55,300 nucleotides of DNA from SIG603 sp963589785 (GTDB lineage: Bacteria; Bacillota; Clostridia; Oscillospirales; Acutalibacteraceae), in the NCBI GenBank assembly GCA_963589785.1, contig CAVAMJ010000016.1, forward strand, positions 1 to 55,300. The letters are read 5' to 3'. A program made the position numbers and the translations under genes. The notes beneath the pieces are model-generated. The model saw only the letters and a list, made by a program, of their open reading frames with translations. It did no database searches and was not told the DNA's origin. The stretch's first letter is position 1. Each line of letters starts with the position of its first letter. This document shows, in pieces, positions 7,680 through 14,125 of this stretch.

Positions 7680-10199
7680 TTATCTATCCGCTGTTAATTC
7701 TATGAGCATTACTTCATGAGGTCTTAGACACTCATTAATAATCAGCGGAGTATTCTCGTCAACCTCGATTCTCTCTGTGCGATACTCGGGGTCGGCGGCA
7801 TGAATAAGGAAGCTTTTCTCTTCCTCGTTGAGCGTTTCGGGTGCGCCGATTTTCACCCATGCGTCATAGCTCGAGCCGTGCTCTCGGGTAATTTTGTAAC
7901 TTTTTTTGCGAAGACTTCCGCTTGGCAGTCCTGTTAATCGAACCGCGACATTCATGCTGTCGTTATTCACGAAAACACGGTAGCGGTCGCACCTTGAAAT
8001 ATTGAGCATATGACGGTAGCGATAGAGCGTGTCATAATGAATGTAGTTGTAAAGATATATCTGATAGCTTGATTTTTCGCTGTCGTAAGCTACAAAATAT
8101 CCGTCGCCCTTTTTTACGGCGCAATTTCCCATTTTACCGAGCAGTTCCATAGCCACCTCATGTGCTTTGGGAATGCCTTGCGGAGTGAAAAGACCGAAGC
8201 CGCCGTGGAATTGGTCAGACGGCGGAAAAACCTCATCAAGGCGGTCGTTCACGCTGAAATAAGCAATTCCGTTGCAAACGTCCTCATTCTCGAGATAGTT
8301 TTTCATCAACCAAGCCGATTTGTAACAGGTGTCATTGCAAAGATCTCTCTGCCAAATGTTGCTGTTGAACTCGTCAACGATAATCGGTATATTTTCGAGT
8401 CCGTTTTCAGCTAACATTTTTTTCACATCAATTATCTTATTGTAAAGATAATTCGGGTCTGCCGAAACCCCGAAATTATAAGCTTCAATATTTGTTACCA
8501 ATTTGGGGGAATTTTCGTCTTCCTCATCAAAGCTGCAGCTGAACGAACGTGTCGAGAGTATCTCGGACATACAGTCATTGTCTTTTAGCAATGAAAGTGT
8601 TTCATGTATTTCATCAACGCTGTCAGGGATACTGAATGAATGGCACGTGATGATATTCTTTGAAACTGATTTAATCGCATCGTATGAAGCCTTGTATATT
8701 TGCAGATATTTCTCTGCACCGAAACTTGAAATATATTCCGAGCTCACCCACGGTACAAAAATCCAAGTGCAAAGCGCCCTTTCGCCGTAGCGTTTACAAA
8801 GGTGCCCCATAAGCTTCGTAATCAAATTAGACCACTCGTCAATTTTATCGGTGAGATAAATCTCTGCGGGTCGCATAAACGAAGTGCCCTCGCCTGTTTT
8901 AAGTGCACTTGGCATGTGACCGAGTTCAACCATAGGCTTTGCACCGATTGACAAAATGAAGTCGATAACCTCGTCCACATAGTTAAACGACATATGAACC
9001 GAATTGTCCATACTGTTTCTGAGATAGACCATCATATCGTCGTCGAGAACACCTTTGACACGAATATATTCAAAACGCACTGCTTTTTTGAGTCTTTTTA
9101 ATTCGTTTTGTATTTCTGAATCAAGCACGCTTCGAGCGTAGCCGCCGTTTATAACTCGTCTGAAATGATTTTGCACCTTAGTGCGTCTTGCGTTTGCATT
9201 AATTTCTACGAGTATATTTTTGTAGCCGGTACTGTCATTTGTGTCCTCTCTAGCAGTAGCATACTTGAAAATCGAGTGAAGATAGTCGGCATTATTACCG
9301 CCAAACGGATCGCCGTAAATTATGTCACCGCTGTTTTTTGACATCTCGGCATTCTCTCGCATGAGCTGTTTGCGGTACTCTCCGGGGGTAACTCCACGAT
9401 ATTTGCGGAAAGCACGGATCATCATATTTTCGCTCGTGAAACCGTTATTGTATGCAATTTCTGTAAGACTCAAACTGCTCGTCATATCATCGACAGCATG
9501 GTTTAATCTCACCTGAGTGACATACTCGAGGAAGCTTACGCCGAAATACCTCGGAAAGCTTCTCGAAATATAAGTCTCACTCAAATAAATATGCTTAGAA
9601 AGGCTCTCGAGAGTTATCTCTTCCTTGTAATTCTCGAGGATATAATCAGCCGCCATTTGAATTCTCTCTCGACCGCTGCCAACAAGCTCGTTCTTTTCTT
9701 CTGCGGCGAAATACTTTGTCAAATCCTCTAAAAGTGCGGTAAGCTTACTTCTCGGGTAGGAACTACCCTCGCTTTTATAGGTCTCTCTGAAAGCCTGAGC
9801 GACGTCTCGTCTGATAATATCAAAATTTACTTGATTATCCTCCGAAGCCATAAATGATCGGCAACCGATTTTATAGCGCAGAAGCTCAGGGTAAAGCGAA
9901 GCTATTATATCAGAAGAAAGCGTCAGTGAGAGCAAAAGGGTTTCGGGGGTCATATCCACACTGCATAATTCAAATTGATTTATAACAAAAATATCCTCTT
10001 GCTTAAATCCACAAACTATACCGTCACTGAAGCTTATGTGTCCTTCCCCTCGAAGTATAAACACAATCTCAAGCTCCGGAAGCCAGATTTTTCTTCTTTC
10101 CACTGGGCGAATTATCCGAAACTTCACACCTGACAGCAATTCATCACGAACAGCCGATTTATTATTTGATTTATTTCCTGATTTATTTATATTACTCAT
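7680..10199 (-). CDS. AraC-family regulator fused to a GH39-like domain
   Basis: 839 aa. Residues about 20-90 form an AraC-type cupin. Residues about 175-280 carry two helix-turn-helix motifs (ITLESLSKHIYLSETYISR, then LTEIAYNNGFTSENMMIRAFRKYRGVTP). Residues about 340-700 resemble a family-39 glycoside hydrolase (beta-xylosidase fold), followed by a beta-rich tail. The predicted nucleophile region (IIVDEFNSNIW, Glu about 610) is kept. The Asn-Glu-Pro acid/base motif expected near residue 480 is replaced by WIFVPWVSSEY, so hydrolysis is probably lost and the domain more likely senses a saccharide. AraC-GH39 fusions are a known architecture; the ligand here is unknown. It probably activates the adjacent symporter and esterase genes. 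Confidence 0.8.
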   Translation of the reverse strand: MSNINKSGNKSNNKSAVRDELLSGVKFRIIRPVERRKIWLPELEIVFILRGEGHISFSDGIVCGFKQEDIFVINQFELCSVDMTPETLLLSLTLSSDIIASLYPELLRYKIGCRSFMASEDNQVNFDIIRRDVAQAFRETYKSEGSSYPRSKLTALLEDLTKYFAAEEKNELVGSGRERIQMAADYILENYKEEITLESLSKHIYLSETYISRSFPRYFGVSFLEYVTQVRLNHAVDDMTSSLSLTEIAYNNGFTSENMMIRAFRKYRGVTPGEYRKQLMRENAEMSKNSGDIIYGDPFGGNNADYLHSIFKYATAREDTNDSTGYKNILVEINANARRTKVQNHFRRVINGGYARSVLDSEIQNELKRLKKAVRFEYIRVKGVLDDDMMVYLRNSMDNSVHMSFNYVDEVIDFILSIGAKPMVELGHMPSALKTGEGTSFMRPAEIYLTDKIDEWSNLITKLMGHLCKRYGERALCTWIFVPWVSSEYISSFGAEKYLQIYKASYDAIKSVSKNIITCHSFSIPDSVDEIHETLSLLKDNDCMSEILSTRSFSCSFDEEDENSPKLVTNIEAYNFGVSADPNYLYNKIIDVKKMLAENGLENIPIIVDEFNSNIWQRDLCNDTCYKSAWLMKNYLENEDVCNGIAYFSVNDRLDEVFPPSDQFHGGFGLFTPQGIPKAHEVAMELLGKMGNCAVKKGDGYFVAYDSEKSSYQIYLYNYIHYDTLYRYRHMLNISRCDRYRVFVNNDSMNVAVRLTGLPSGSLRKKSYKITREHGSSYDAWVKIGAPETLNEEEKSFLIHAADPEYRTERIEVDENTPLIINECLRPHEVMLIELTADR

Positions 10200-10350
10200 A
10201 TTTACCTCAATAAATACTTATATGATATTATAATAACAGAAAGCAAGGCAATACTCAATTACTTAATACAACTATTGTAAAAAATACTGTCAAGTGCTTA
10301 AAATCAGATTTAAAATTAATTTTAAATCTCAATATCCTGTTGTTTTTACT

Positions 10351-10538
10351 TAAAGCGAAAACGGCCATATTTCGTACATCTCGGACTTTTAGGCATCGAC
10401 TGTACCGATGACGGCGAAAAGCTTCCTAAGCCGTCTGATTTAAAAGAAATACAAGCACTGCGCCCAAACGATACCGTAATGCTTATTGATATTGATTTTG
10501 ACGAGCACAGAAAAGCTAATGGTGTTAAGGAAGTTTAA
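10351..10538 (+). pseudogene. Decayed HicB-family antitoxin remnant
   Basis: One frame near 10371 reads NGHISYISDF then stops, like the HicB start. From 10380 another frame reads LGLLGIDCTDDGEKLPKPSD and ends DIDFDEHRKANGVKEV at a TAA. That pattern matches the C-terminal half of HicB-like antitoxins. There is no start or ribosome site, and the central segment is missing. The rest of 10200-10563 shows nothing further. Confidence 0.5.
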
Positions 10539-10563
10539 GCACATTTAATCGTTTCAAAAATTA

Positions 10564-10625
10564 AACACGCAAAAGAAAAAACCGCCATTTAAGGCGGTTT
10601 ATATGGTGGAGATGGCGGGAGTCGA
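10564..10625. repeat. attL: left 62-bp attachment repeat
   Basis: Identical base for base to 50141-50202. It contains the tmRNA transcription terminator (10579-10600) and the last 22 nt of the tmRNA gene including its CCA end. Beyond 10625 the sequence departs from tmRNA, so this is the displaced original 3' end. Confidence 0.93.
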
Positions 10626-10756
10626 CCCCCTTTTAAAAAACCCTATAAAAAACGGCTAAATAATCACATTTTCGCATAGCAAAGCCATTTTTTCAGTTTA
10701 TAAAACTATCGGTATGTACCGTATTTGGTGCTTTTTGTTCACTCTTGAAAGAAAAA

Positions 10757-10778
10757 GTGAACACGAAATTGAACACGA
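10757..10778 (+). promoter_or_regulatory. Probable integrase arm-type sites, left end
   Basis: TGAACACGA occurs at 10758-10766 and 10770-10778, 12 bp apart. The same 12-bp-spaced pair occurs at 50126-50146 beside the integrase. An inverted half (TGTTCACT) lies at 10736-10743. Paired short repeats on both phage arms are typical binding sites of tyrosine integrases with an arm-binding N-domain. Confidence 0.5.
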
Positions 10779-10919
10779 AAACCATTAATCGTTTCTGTAC
10801 CGCTATTGAACCTCTTACTAAATCAGCAAGGGCTGTTTTCTTTGCCGCAAAAAGAAAAGCCCTCAGCCAAAAACTGAGGACAAAAATACAAAATCAATTA
10901 TAAAATTATCGAAAAATCA

Positions 10920-10948
10920 TTGACATACTTGTTCAAGTATGATATAAT
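10920..10948 (+). promoter_or_regulatory. Cassette 1 promoter with embedded palindromic operator
   Basis: TTGACA (10920-10925), 17-bp spacer, TATAAT (10943-10948): both hexamers are consensus. The spacer holds ATACTTG-TT-CAAGTAT (10925-10940). A protein bound there would block RNA polymerase. Autorepression by the RHH protein of the same operon is inferred. Confidence 0.8.
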
Positions 10949-10981
10949 ATAAACAGCTTAAGGGAAAGGAGGTGCAAAGAG

Positions 10982-11113
10982 TTGAACAATAAAGATATTG
11001 CTACAATTGTTTCAACGATAAGCGGACTGTGCACTGTTATTCAGTTTGTTTACAAAATTGTGGCAAAAATAAAAGTCGCCTTAACTTATGAACCCAAACA
11101 CATTAAGAAATAA
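10982..11113 (+). CDS. Cassette 1 hydrophobic peptide A (43 aa)
   Basis: A TTG start 9 nt after GGAGG. Residues about 5-30 are a hydrophobic, probably membrane-spanning helix; the tail is basic and ends EPKHIKK. Peptide A of cassette 2 has the same length and the matching tail KPKHFKK. Peptides of this kind occur as type I toxins and holin-like proteins, but the sequence matches no family I know. It is followed directly by an RNA hairpin, then peptide B and an RHH gene in one operon. Confidence 0.65.
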   Translation: MNNKDIATIVSTISGLCTVIQFVYKIVAKIKVALTYEPKHIKK

Positions 11114-11124
11114 GACGACTCAAC

Positions 11125-11159
11125 GAGGAGGCCGAGGGCATTGCCCAACGCCTTACCTC
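11125..11159 (+). ncRNA. RNA hairpin after cassette 1 peptide A
   Basis: Nested stems GAGG/CCTC, AGGC/GCCT and GGGC/GCCC, followed by TCTTTATT. It matches in position the hairpins in the other two cassettes. It could be an attenuator, an mRNA-stability element or a fold occluding the next start. Confidence 0.5.
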
Positions 11160-11182
11160 TGTCTTTATTGTAGCTCACGAAA

Positions 11183-11341
11183 ATGAAAAAATCAACCATT
11201 ATTGGAATTTTAGGCGTAATTTTTACGGTGTTAGGGTATTTTATGCTCTTTCCTGTAAACAGAGTTGTTGGCTCGATCGCAACATTTGTCGGCTGTGCGT
11301 TTGCAATTAGCGGACTAATTCTATCATTCAAAGGAAGATGA
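11183..11341 (+). CDS. Cassette 1 hydrophobic peptide B (52 aa)
   Basis: MKKSTIIGILGVIFTVLGYF starts a protein with two predicted membrane helices (about residues 4-22 and 28-47) and a basic C-terminus. No Shine-Dalgarno sequence precedes the ATG, as for peptide B in the other cassettes, so translation may be coupled or structure-controlled. Four bases separate it from the RHH gene. Function unknown. Confidence 0.55.
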   Translation: MKKSTIIGILGVIFTVLGYFMLFPVNRVVGSIATFVGCAFAISGLILSFKGR

Positions 11342-11345
11342 AACC

Positions 11346-11537
11346 ATGGCAGAAGAAAAACGAAAGACTCACACATCAACGGAAGTAAAAGCAAGATATA
11401 ACGCAAAGGTGTATTCAAGCTTGCACTTTCAGCTACCGAAAGAGTTAGTCGCCAGCTTCAAGGAGAAATGTGCCCGTGAGGGTGTTTCACAAGCGGCTGT
11501 TGTCAGAAAAGCAATTGAGGACTATCTCGAAAAATAG
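11346..11537 (+). CDS. Cassette 1 ribbon-helix-helix DNA-binding protein (63 aa)
   Basis: An Arc/MetJ-type RHH protein. A basic N-tail (KRKTHTSTEVKARYNAKVY) leads to the predicted DNA-reading strand SSLHFQLP, then two helices ending AIEDYLEK. An AAAGGAAG ribosome site overlaps the end of peptide B. It is probably a dimeric autorepressor acting on the palindrome at 10925-10940. The N-tail is identical to that of the 12028-12219 paralogue, while the strand residues differ. Confidence 0.8.
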   Translation: MAEEKRKTHTSTEVKARYNAKVYSSLHFQLPKELVASFKEKCAREGVSQAAVVRKAIEDYLEK

Positions 11538-11541
11538 AAAA

Positions 11542-11570
11542 GAGGGCGACACCTAAAAAGTGCCGCCCTC
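11542..11570 (+). terminator. Cassette 1 terminator
   Basis: GAGGGCG-A-CAC / GTG-C-CGCCCTC stem followed by AGCTTTTA, starting 4 nt after the RHH stop. It resembles the cassette 2 terminator (CACCTAAAA loop shared). Confidence 0.75.
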
Positions 11571-11610
11571 AGCTTTTATCCGAGGTCAAAAATGCAAAAT
11601 AGAAAAATCA

Positions 11611-11639
11611 TTGACATACTAGCGATAGTATGATATAAT
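11611..11639 (+). promoter_or_regulatory. Cassette 2 promoter with embedded palindromic operator
   Basis: TTGACA (11611-11616), 17-bp spacer, TATAAT (11634-11639). The spacer holds ATACTA-GCGA-TAGTAT (11616-11631). The outer TACT/AGTA is shared with cassette 1 but the central six bases differ (AGCGAT versus TGTTCA). Confidence 0.8.
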
Positions 11640-11670
11640 TTAATCACCTTCAGGAAAGGAGGTGAAATTT

Positions 11671-11802
11671 GTGAAAACTGAAGATGTTATCACGATACTT
11701 GAATTATTCGGAAGTCTTTACCCAGTTCTTCTCGGAATAATCAAGTTCGTGATAAAAATTAAACAAGCTGTTTCTTACAAGCCAAAACACTTTAAGAAAT
11801 AA
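11671..11802 (+). CDS. Cassette 2 hydrophobic peptide A (43 aa)
   Basis: A GTG start after AAGGAGG. Paralogue of 10982-11113: same length, a hydrophobic helix (LELFGSLYPVLLGIIKFVIK) and the basic tail SYKPKHFKK. Function unknown; candidate membrane toxin or membrane-perturbing peptide. Confidence 0.65.
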   Translation: MKTEDVITILELFGSLYPVLLGIIKFVIKIKQAVSYKPKHFKK

Positions 11803-11809
11803 ACAGCAA

Positions 11810-11843
11810 GAGGAAAGTTGAGAGTTTTCTCTCAACCGACCTC
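11810..11843 (+). ncRNA. RNA hairpin after cassette 2 peptide A
   Basis: Perfect 8-bp stem GTTGAGAG/CTCTCAAC with a TTTT loop, inside an outer GAGG/CCTC pair, followed by CATCTTTAG. It is equivalent to 11125-11159 and 12707-12737. Confidence 0.6.
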
Positions 11844-11867
11844 ACATCTTTAGTTTAACAAGCGATT

Positions 11868-12026
11868 ATGAAAATGTCAAACATTTTTCTTATTCTAACT
11901 ATTGCGTTTGTTATCATCAGCCGACTAACATTGATTTATGCGGGCGAAACATTAGGCTTAATATTTGCAATAGCCTGTGTAATAGCAGCCGTGGTTAGTC
12001 TCATTCTTAAAATTCGAGGTAAATAA
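11868..12026 (+). CDS. Cassette 2 hydrophobic peptide B (52 aa)
   Basis: MKMSNIFLILTIAFVIISRL begins a two-helix membrane peptide with a basic end (LKIRGK). It is exactly as long as peptide B of cassette 1 despite low identity. There is no Shine-Dalgarno site upstream. The stop (TAA) is one base before the RHH ATG, indicating translational coupling. Confidence 0.55.
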   Translation: MKMSNIFLILTIAFVIISRLTLIYAGETLGLIFAIACVIAAVVSLILKIRGK

Positions 12027-12027
12027 A

Positions 12028-12219
12028 ATGTCTGGAACAAAAAGGAAAACACATACTTCAACAGAAGTAAAAGCAAGGTACAACGCAAAAGTTTATGACC
12101 GTATCGGCTTCAGTGCTCCTAAGGCTCTTGTAGCTGAATTTAAAGCAAAATGTGCCGAGAACGGAATTTCAATGGCTTCAGTGTTTAAAGCCGCTATGGA
12201 AGATTATCTTGCAAAATAG
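12028..12219 (+). CDS. Cassette 2 ribbon-helix-helix DNA-binding protein (63 aa)
   Basis: An RHH protein with the same N-tail as cassette 1 (KRKTHTSTEVKARYNAKVY). It has a different reading strand (DRIGFSAP) and conserved helices (AKCAENGIS, AAMEDYLAK). It is a probable autorepressor of the 11611-11639 promoter. The divergence is concentrated where RHH proteins contact bases, matching the altered operator centre. Confidence 0.8.
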   Translation: MSGTKRKTHTSTEVKARYNAKVYDRIGFSAPKALVAEFKAKCAENGISMASVFKAAMEDYLAK

Positions 12220-12225
12220 AAAATC

Positions 12226-12249
12226 GGGCTACACCTAAAAGTGTAGCCC
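12226..12249. terminator. Bidirectional terminator between cassettes 2 and 3
   Basis: GGGCTACAC/GTGTAGCCC stem followed by TTTTTTATT on the plus strand. On the minus strand it lies directly after the excisionase-like gene. Confidence 0.8.
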
Positions 12250-12256
12250 TTTTTTA

Positions 12257-12451
12257 TTAATCTTCTGTTTTCTTCTTCCAACGCTTGGAATGCGTGTCTG
12301 TTCTGTTGTCAACCCACGGCTCATTTTCTTCAATGAACCAATCTCTGCCGATTTTCTGAGCAGTTTTGAAAGAACCTCTCGCCGCTCTCTGGCGGGCTGT
12401 CTTGTCGTTCTTCCCGTTTCTCAAACAATATTCCTTCAATGTAATAAGCAT
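12257..12451 (-). CDS. Cassette 3 excisionase/MerR-like small DNA-binding protein
   Basis: 64 aa with a GGCGG ribosome site. LKEYCLRNGKNDKTARQRAA and IGRDWFIEENEPWVDNR fit the winged-helix fold of excisionase-like proteins. It is the last gene of cassette 3 and takes the place of the RHH gene in cassettes 1 and 2, so it is probably the local regulator. In the circular phage it would lie about 2 kb from attP, so a role as the phage Xis is an alternative. Confidence 0.6.
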   Translation of the reverse strand: MLITLKEYCLRNGKNDKTARQRAARGSFKTAQKIGRDWFIEENEPWVDNRTDTHSKRWKKKTED

Positions 12452-12578
12452 AATTGCACCGCCTTAATCTTCATGGCATAAACCTATGATTAGTTTAACA
12501 AGCCATAGGGCTATAAAATAAATACTCACCCACGATAATAATTTTATTTCTTGTACCGACTTTAATTGTTCGCTGTGC

Positions 12579-12674
12579 TCACTTGAGTTTGGCGACAAAA
12601 ACAAGCAGCCTTACAACAGCTGTTGCAATCAATGCAAAACCTATCCAAAATAAAACATTTGACAAAATTCCCAT
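12579..12674 (-). CDS. Cassette 3 hydrophobic peptide B (31 aa)
   Basis: MGILSNVLFWIGFALIATAV begins a single-helix membrane peptide ending FVAKLK. There is no Shine-Dalgarno site, as for the other B peptides. The call rests on length, hydrophobicity and the parallel with cassettes 1 and 2. Confidence 0.4.
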   Translation of the reverse strand: MGILSNVLFWIGFALIATAVVRLLVFVAKLK

Positions 12675-12706
12675 TGCTTTATTGACTAATGAGTAAAATC
12701 GGGTAT

Positions 12707-12737
12707 AATGGGGATAAGAAAAGCTCTTATCCCCATT
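12707..12737 (-). ncRNA. RNA hairpin after cassette 3 peptide A
   Basis: Perfect 12-bp stem AATGGGGATAAG/CTTATCCCCATT with a short loop, 10 nt beyond the peptide A stop. It may terminate or attenuate the peptide A message before peptide B. Confidence 0.7.
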
Positions 12738-12746
12738 ACCGTAATG

Positions 12747-12887
12747 TTATCCGACAAGCTTACCGATTAACATTACGATTAGCCCCGCAATAAGTTGAAT
12801 TGTTAGCTGTGTGCAAAATTGCTTAATCAATTCAACTTGTTGCTTTTTCTTTTTGCGGAGCTTTCGCTTCACCGATTTTTTACTCAA
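12747..12887 (-). CDS. Cassette 3 cationic-hydrophobic peptide A (46 aa)
   Basis: A TTG start 7 nt after GGAGG. The N-terminal half is strongly basic (KKSVKRKLRKKKKQQ). The C-terminal half is a hydrophobic helix (LTIQLIAGLIVMLIGKLVG). Such an amphipathic cationic plus membrane helix resembles small membrane toxins. It is unrelated in sequence to peptide A of cassettes 1 and 2 but occupies the same place. Confidence 0.6.
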   Translation of the reverse strand: MSKKSVKRKLRKKKKQQVELIKQFCTQLTIQLIAGLIVMLIGKLVG

Positions 12888-12921
12888 AAGTTCCCCTCCT
12901 TTCTCTCTTGATCACTTTTAT

Positions 12922-12950
12922 ATTATACTGCTTTTAAGCTGTATTGTCAA
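12922..12950 (-). promoter_or_regulatory. Cassette 3 promoter with embedded palindromic operator
   Basis: TTGACA (12945-12950), 17-bp spacer, TATAAT (12922-12927) on the minus strand. The spacer carries ATACAGCTTAAAAGCAGTAT (12925-12944), an imperfect palindrome sharing the ATAC/GTAT ends of the other two operators. Confidence 0.75.
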
Positions 12951-13003
12951 TGTTTTTTGGCTATCTTATGCGATTTTTCAATATATTTGTTCAATAAAAA
13001 TTA

Positions 13004-13030
13004 GGGCGATGTCAATAACTGACACCGCCC
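13004..13030. terminator. Terminator after the endolysin gene
   Basis: GGGCGATGTCA/TGACACCGCCC hairpin 18 bp beyond the endolysin stop. T-rich tracts lie on both sides, so it can act in both directions. Confidence 0.75.
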
Positions 13031-13047
13031 TTTTCTTATACTCTTAT

Positions 13048-14031
13048 TTATATCTTCTCTACCCACTCTAAACTTACCCATCCGTCTGAGGTCTTGCCCC
13101 AGTTATTAGAAGTCGCTGTGATAGTGAGCACAGTTCCGTAAGGATAAGCCTTGACTACGGGATAGCTTGAGCCTGCTCCGCTTCGGCAATTCAAGCCGCT
13201 TGTAGCCTTGACCTTTGCTTTGTAAGAGTTCTTAGCCGCTACAAGCTCGTTAACCTTAGCCTGAACCTTAGAGTAGTCATAGCCCGCTTTCTCAAGCTTC
13301 TGCTTTCTTTCGTCACCGTTGCCCCACTTGCCGTCTAAGACTTCCTGTGCAAGCTCGGCTATGCTCTTTGTATTCTTGTTGGTAGAAGTTGAAGTTGTCT
13401 TCTTGCCGCCTAAATAATCGTGAAAGATTGAGATATAACAATAGTCTCCGTCAACATCGCCGTGAGTGCCGTTTAAGCCCTTAGCTGTGCCCCACTGCCA
13501 AATGACCATGTTCTTGTACTTGTCGCCTGTCGGCTTGTCTCCACCCCAACAAGCTACCCAAAGCGGTACATCATCGGAGATGTTTCTGAAGCAGTTATTG
13601 AGGAAGTTAGGGTTAACATAGAGTCCGATTCTTCTGCAATTCTTCGGCTTGCCCATAGCTGTTCGCCAAGCGTTCAGAATATCGTTCATCTGACCGCCGA
13701 GATTAAGCTGAGACTGCTCCTCAACATCGTACCAAGCTCCCAGTCTAAACCAAGAACCGCACTTCTTGAGCTGTCTCTTTACATGCTCCGCTTCGCTCTT
13801 AGCCATATCTGTGTTTGTTGCATAAGAGTAGATATAAACGCCGTAGGGGATTTTGTTTTCCTCACAACCTCTGACATTATTTTCAAACTGTCCGTCGTCC
13901 TGATTGGTGTAATCTGAACCGTAGCCACAACGAAGGATTGCAAATCTTACTTTGCCCTCGTCCTTGATAGCTTTCCAGTCGAGAACTCCCTGATGCTCTG
14001 CTACATCGATACCGTATCTTACATATGCCAT
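13048..14031 (-). CDS. Phage endolysin, GH25 muramidase with CW_7-like and SH3 domains
   Basis: 327 aa. Residues 1-190 are a GH25 lysozyme: GIDVAEHQG at the start and the acidic motif AWYDVEEQS carry the catalytic Asp/Glu. It cleaves the MurNAc-GlcNAc bond of peptidoglycan. Residues about 210-260 (LAQEVLDGKWGNGDERKQKL) match the CW_7 wall-binding repeat. Residues about 265-327 are a bacterial SH3 domain (LNCRSGAGSSYPVVKAYPYG). I chose the ATG at 14031 because GAAAGGAAA precedes it; longer upstream reading lacks a ribosome site. There is no signal peptide, so release depends on the holin at 15079-15297. Confidence 0.9.
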   Translation of the reverse strand: MAYVRYGIDVAEHQGVLDWKAIKDEGKVRFAILRCGYGSDYTNQDDGQFENNVRGCEENKIPYGVYIYSYATNTDMAKSEAEHVKRQLKKCGSWFRLGAWYDVEEQSQLNLGGQMNDILNAWRTAMGKPKNCRRIGLYVNPNFLNNCFRNISDDVPLWVACWGGDKPTGDKYKNMVIWQWGTAKGLNGTHGDVDGDYCYISIFHDYLGGKKTTSTSTNKNTKSIAELAQEVLDGKWGNGDERKQKLEKAGYDYSKVQAKVNELVAAKNSYKAKVKATSGLNCRSGAGSSYPVVKAYPYGTVLTITATSNNWGKTSDGWVSLEWVEKI

Positions 14032-14125
14032 AATATTTCCTTTCTCGCATAAAATATTTGCGAACGCACACTTTTTCTTGATATTTCTTGTGTTTGCGTG
14101 ATTGGTGTCGCTTATAGTTGACAAC

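Noticed and set aside
10621..10640. Second tmRNA or tRNA gene at attL
   Set aside because: Only 22 nt of the tmRNA 3' end are present, then the sequence departs; nothing to fold into a tRNA.
10546..10796. Repeat TTAATCGTTTC at 10546 and 10786 as a sign of a second insertion
   Set aside because: Only 11 bp match and no further homology or att-like structure surrounds the second copy.
11086..11418. 110-aa hydrophobic minus-strand frame across cassette 1
   Set aside because: It is antisense to the plus-strand peptide B and RHH genes, without a ribosome site; hydrophobicity is a mirror effect.
12811..13071. 86-aa plus-strand frame across cassette 3
   Set aside because: It overlaps the cassette 3 promoter and peptide A on the opposite strand and has no ribosome site.
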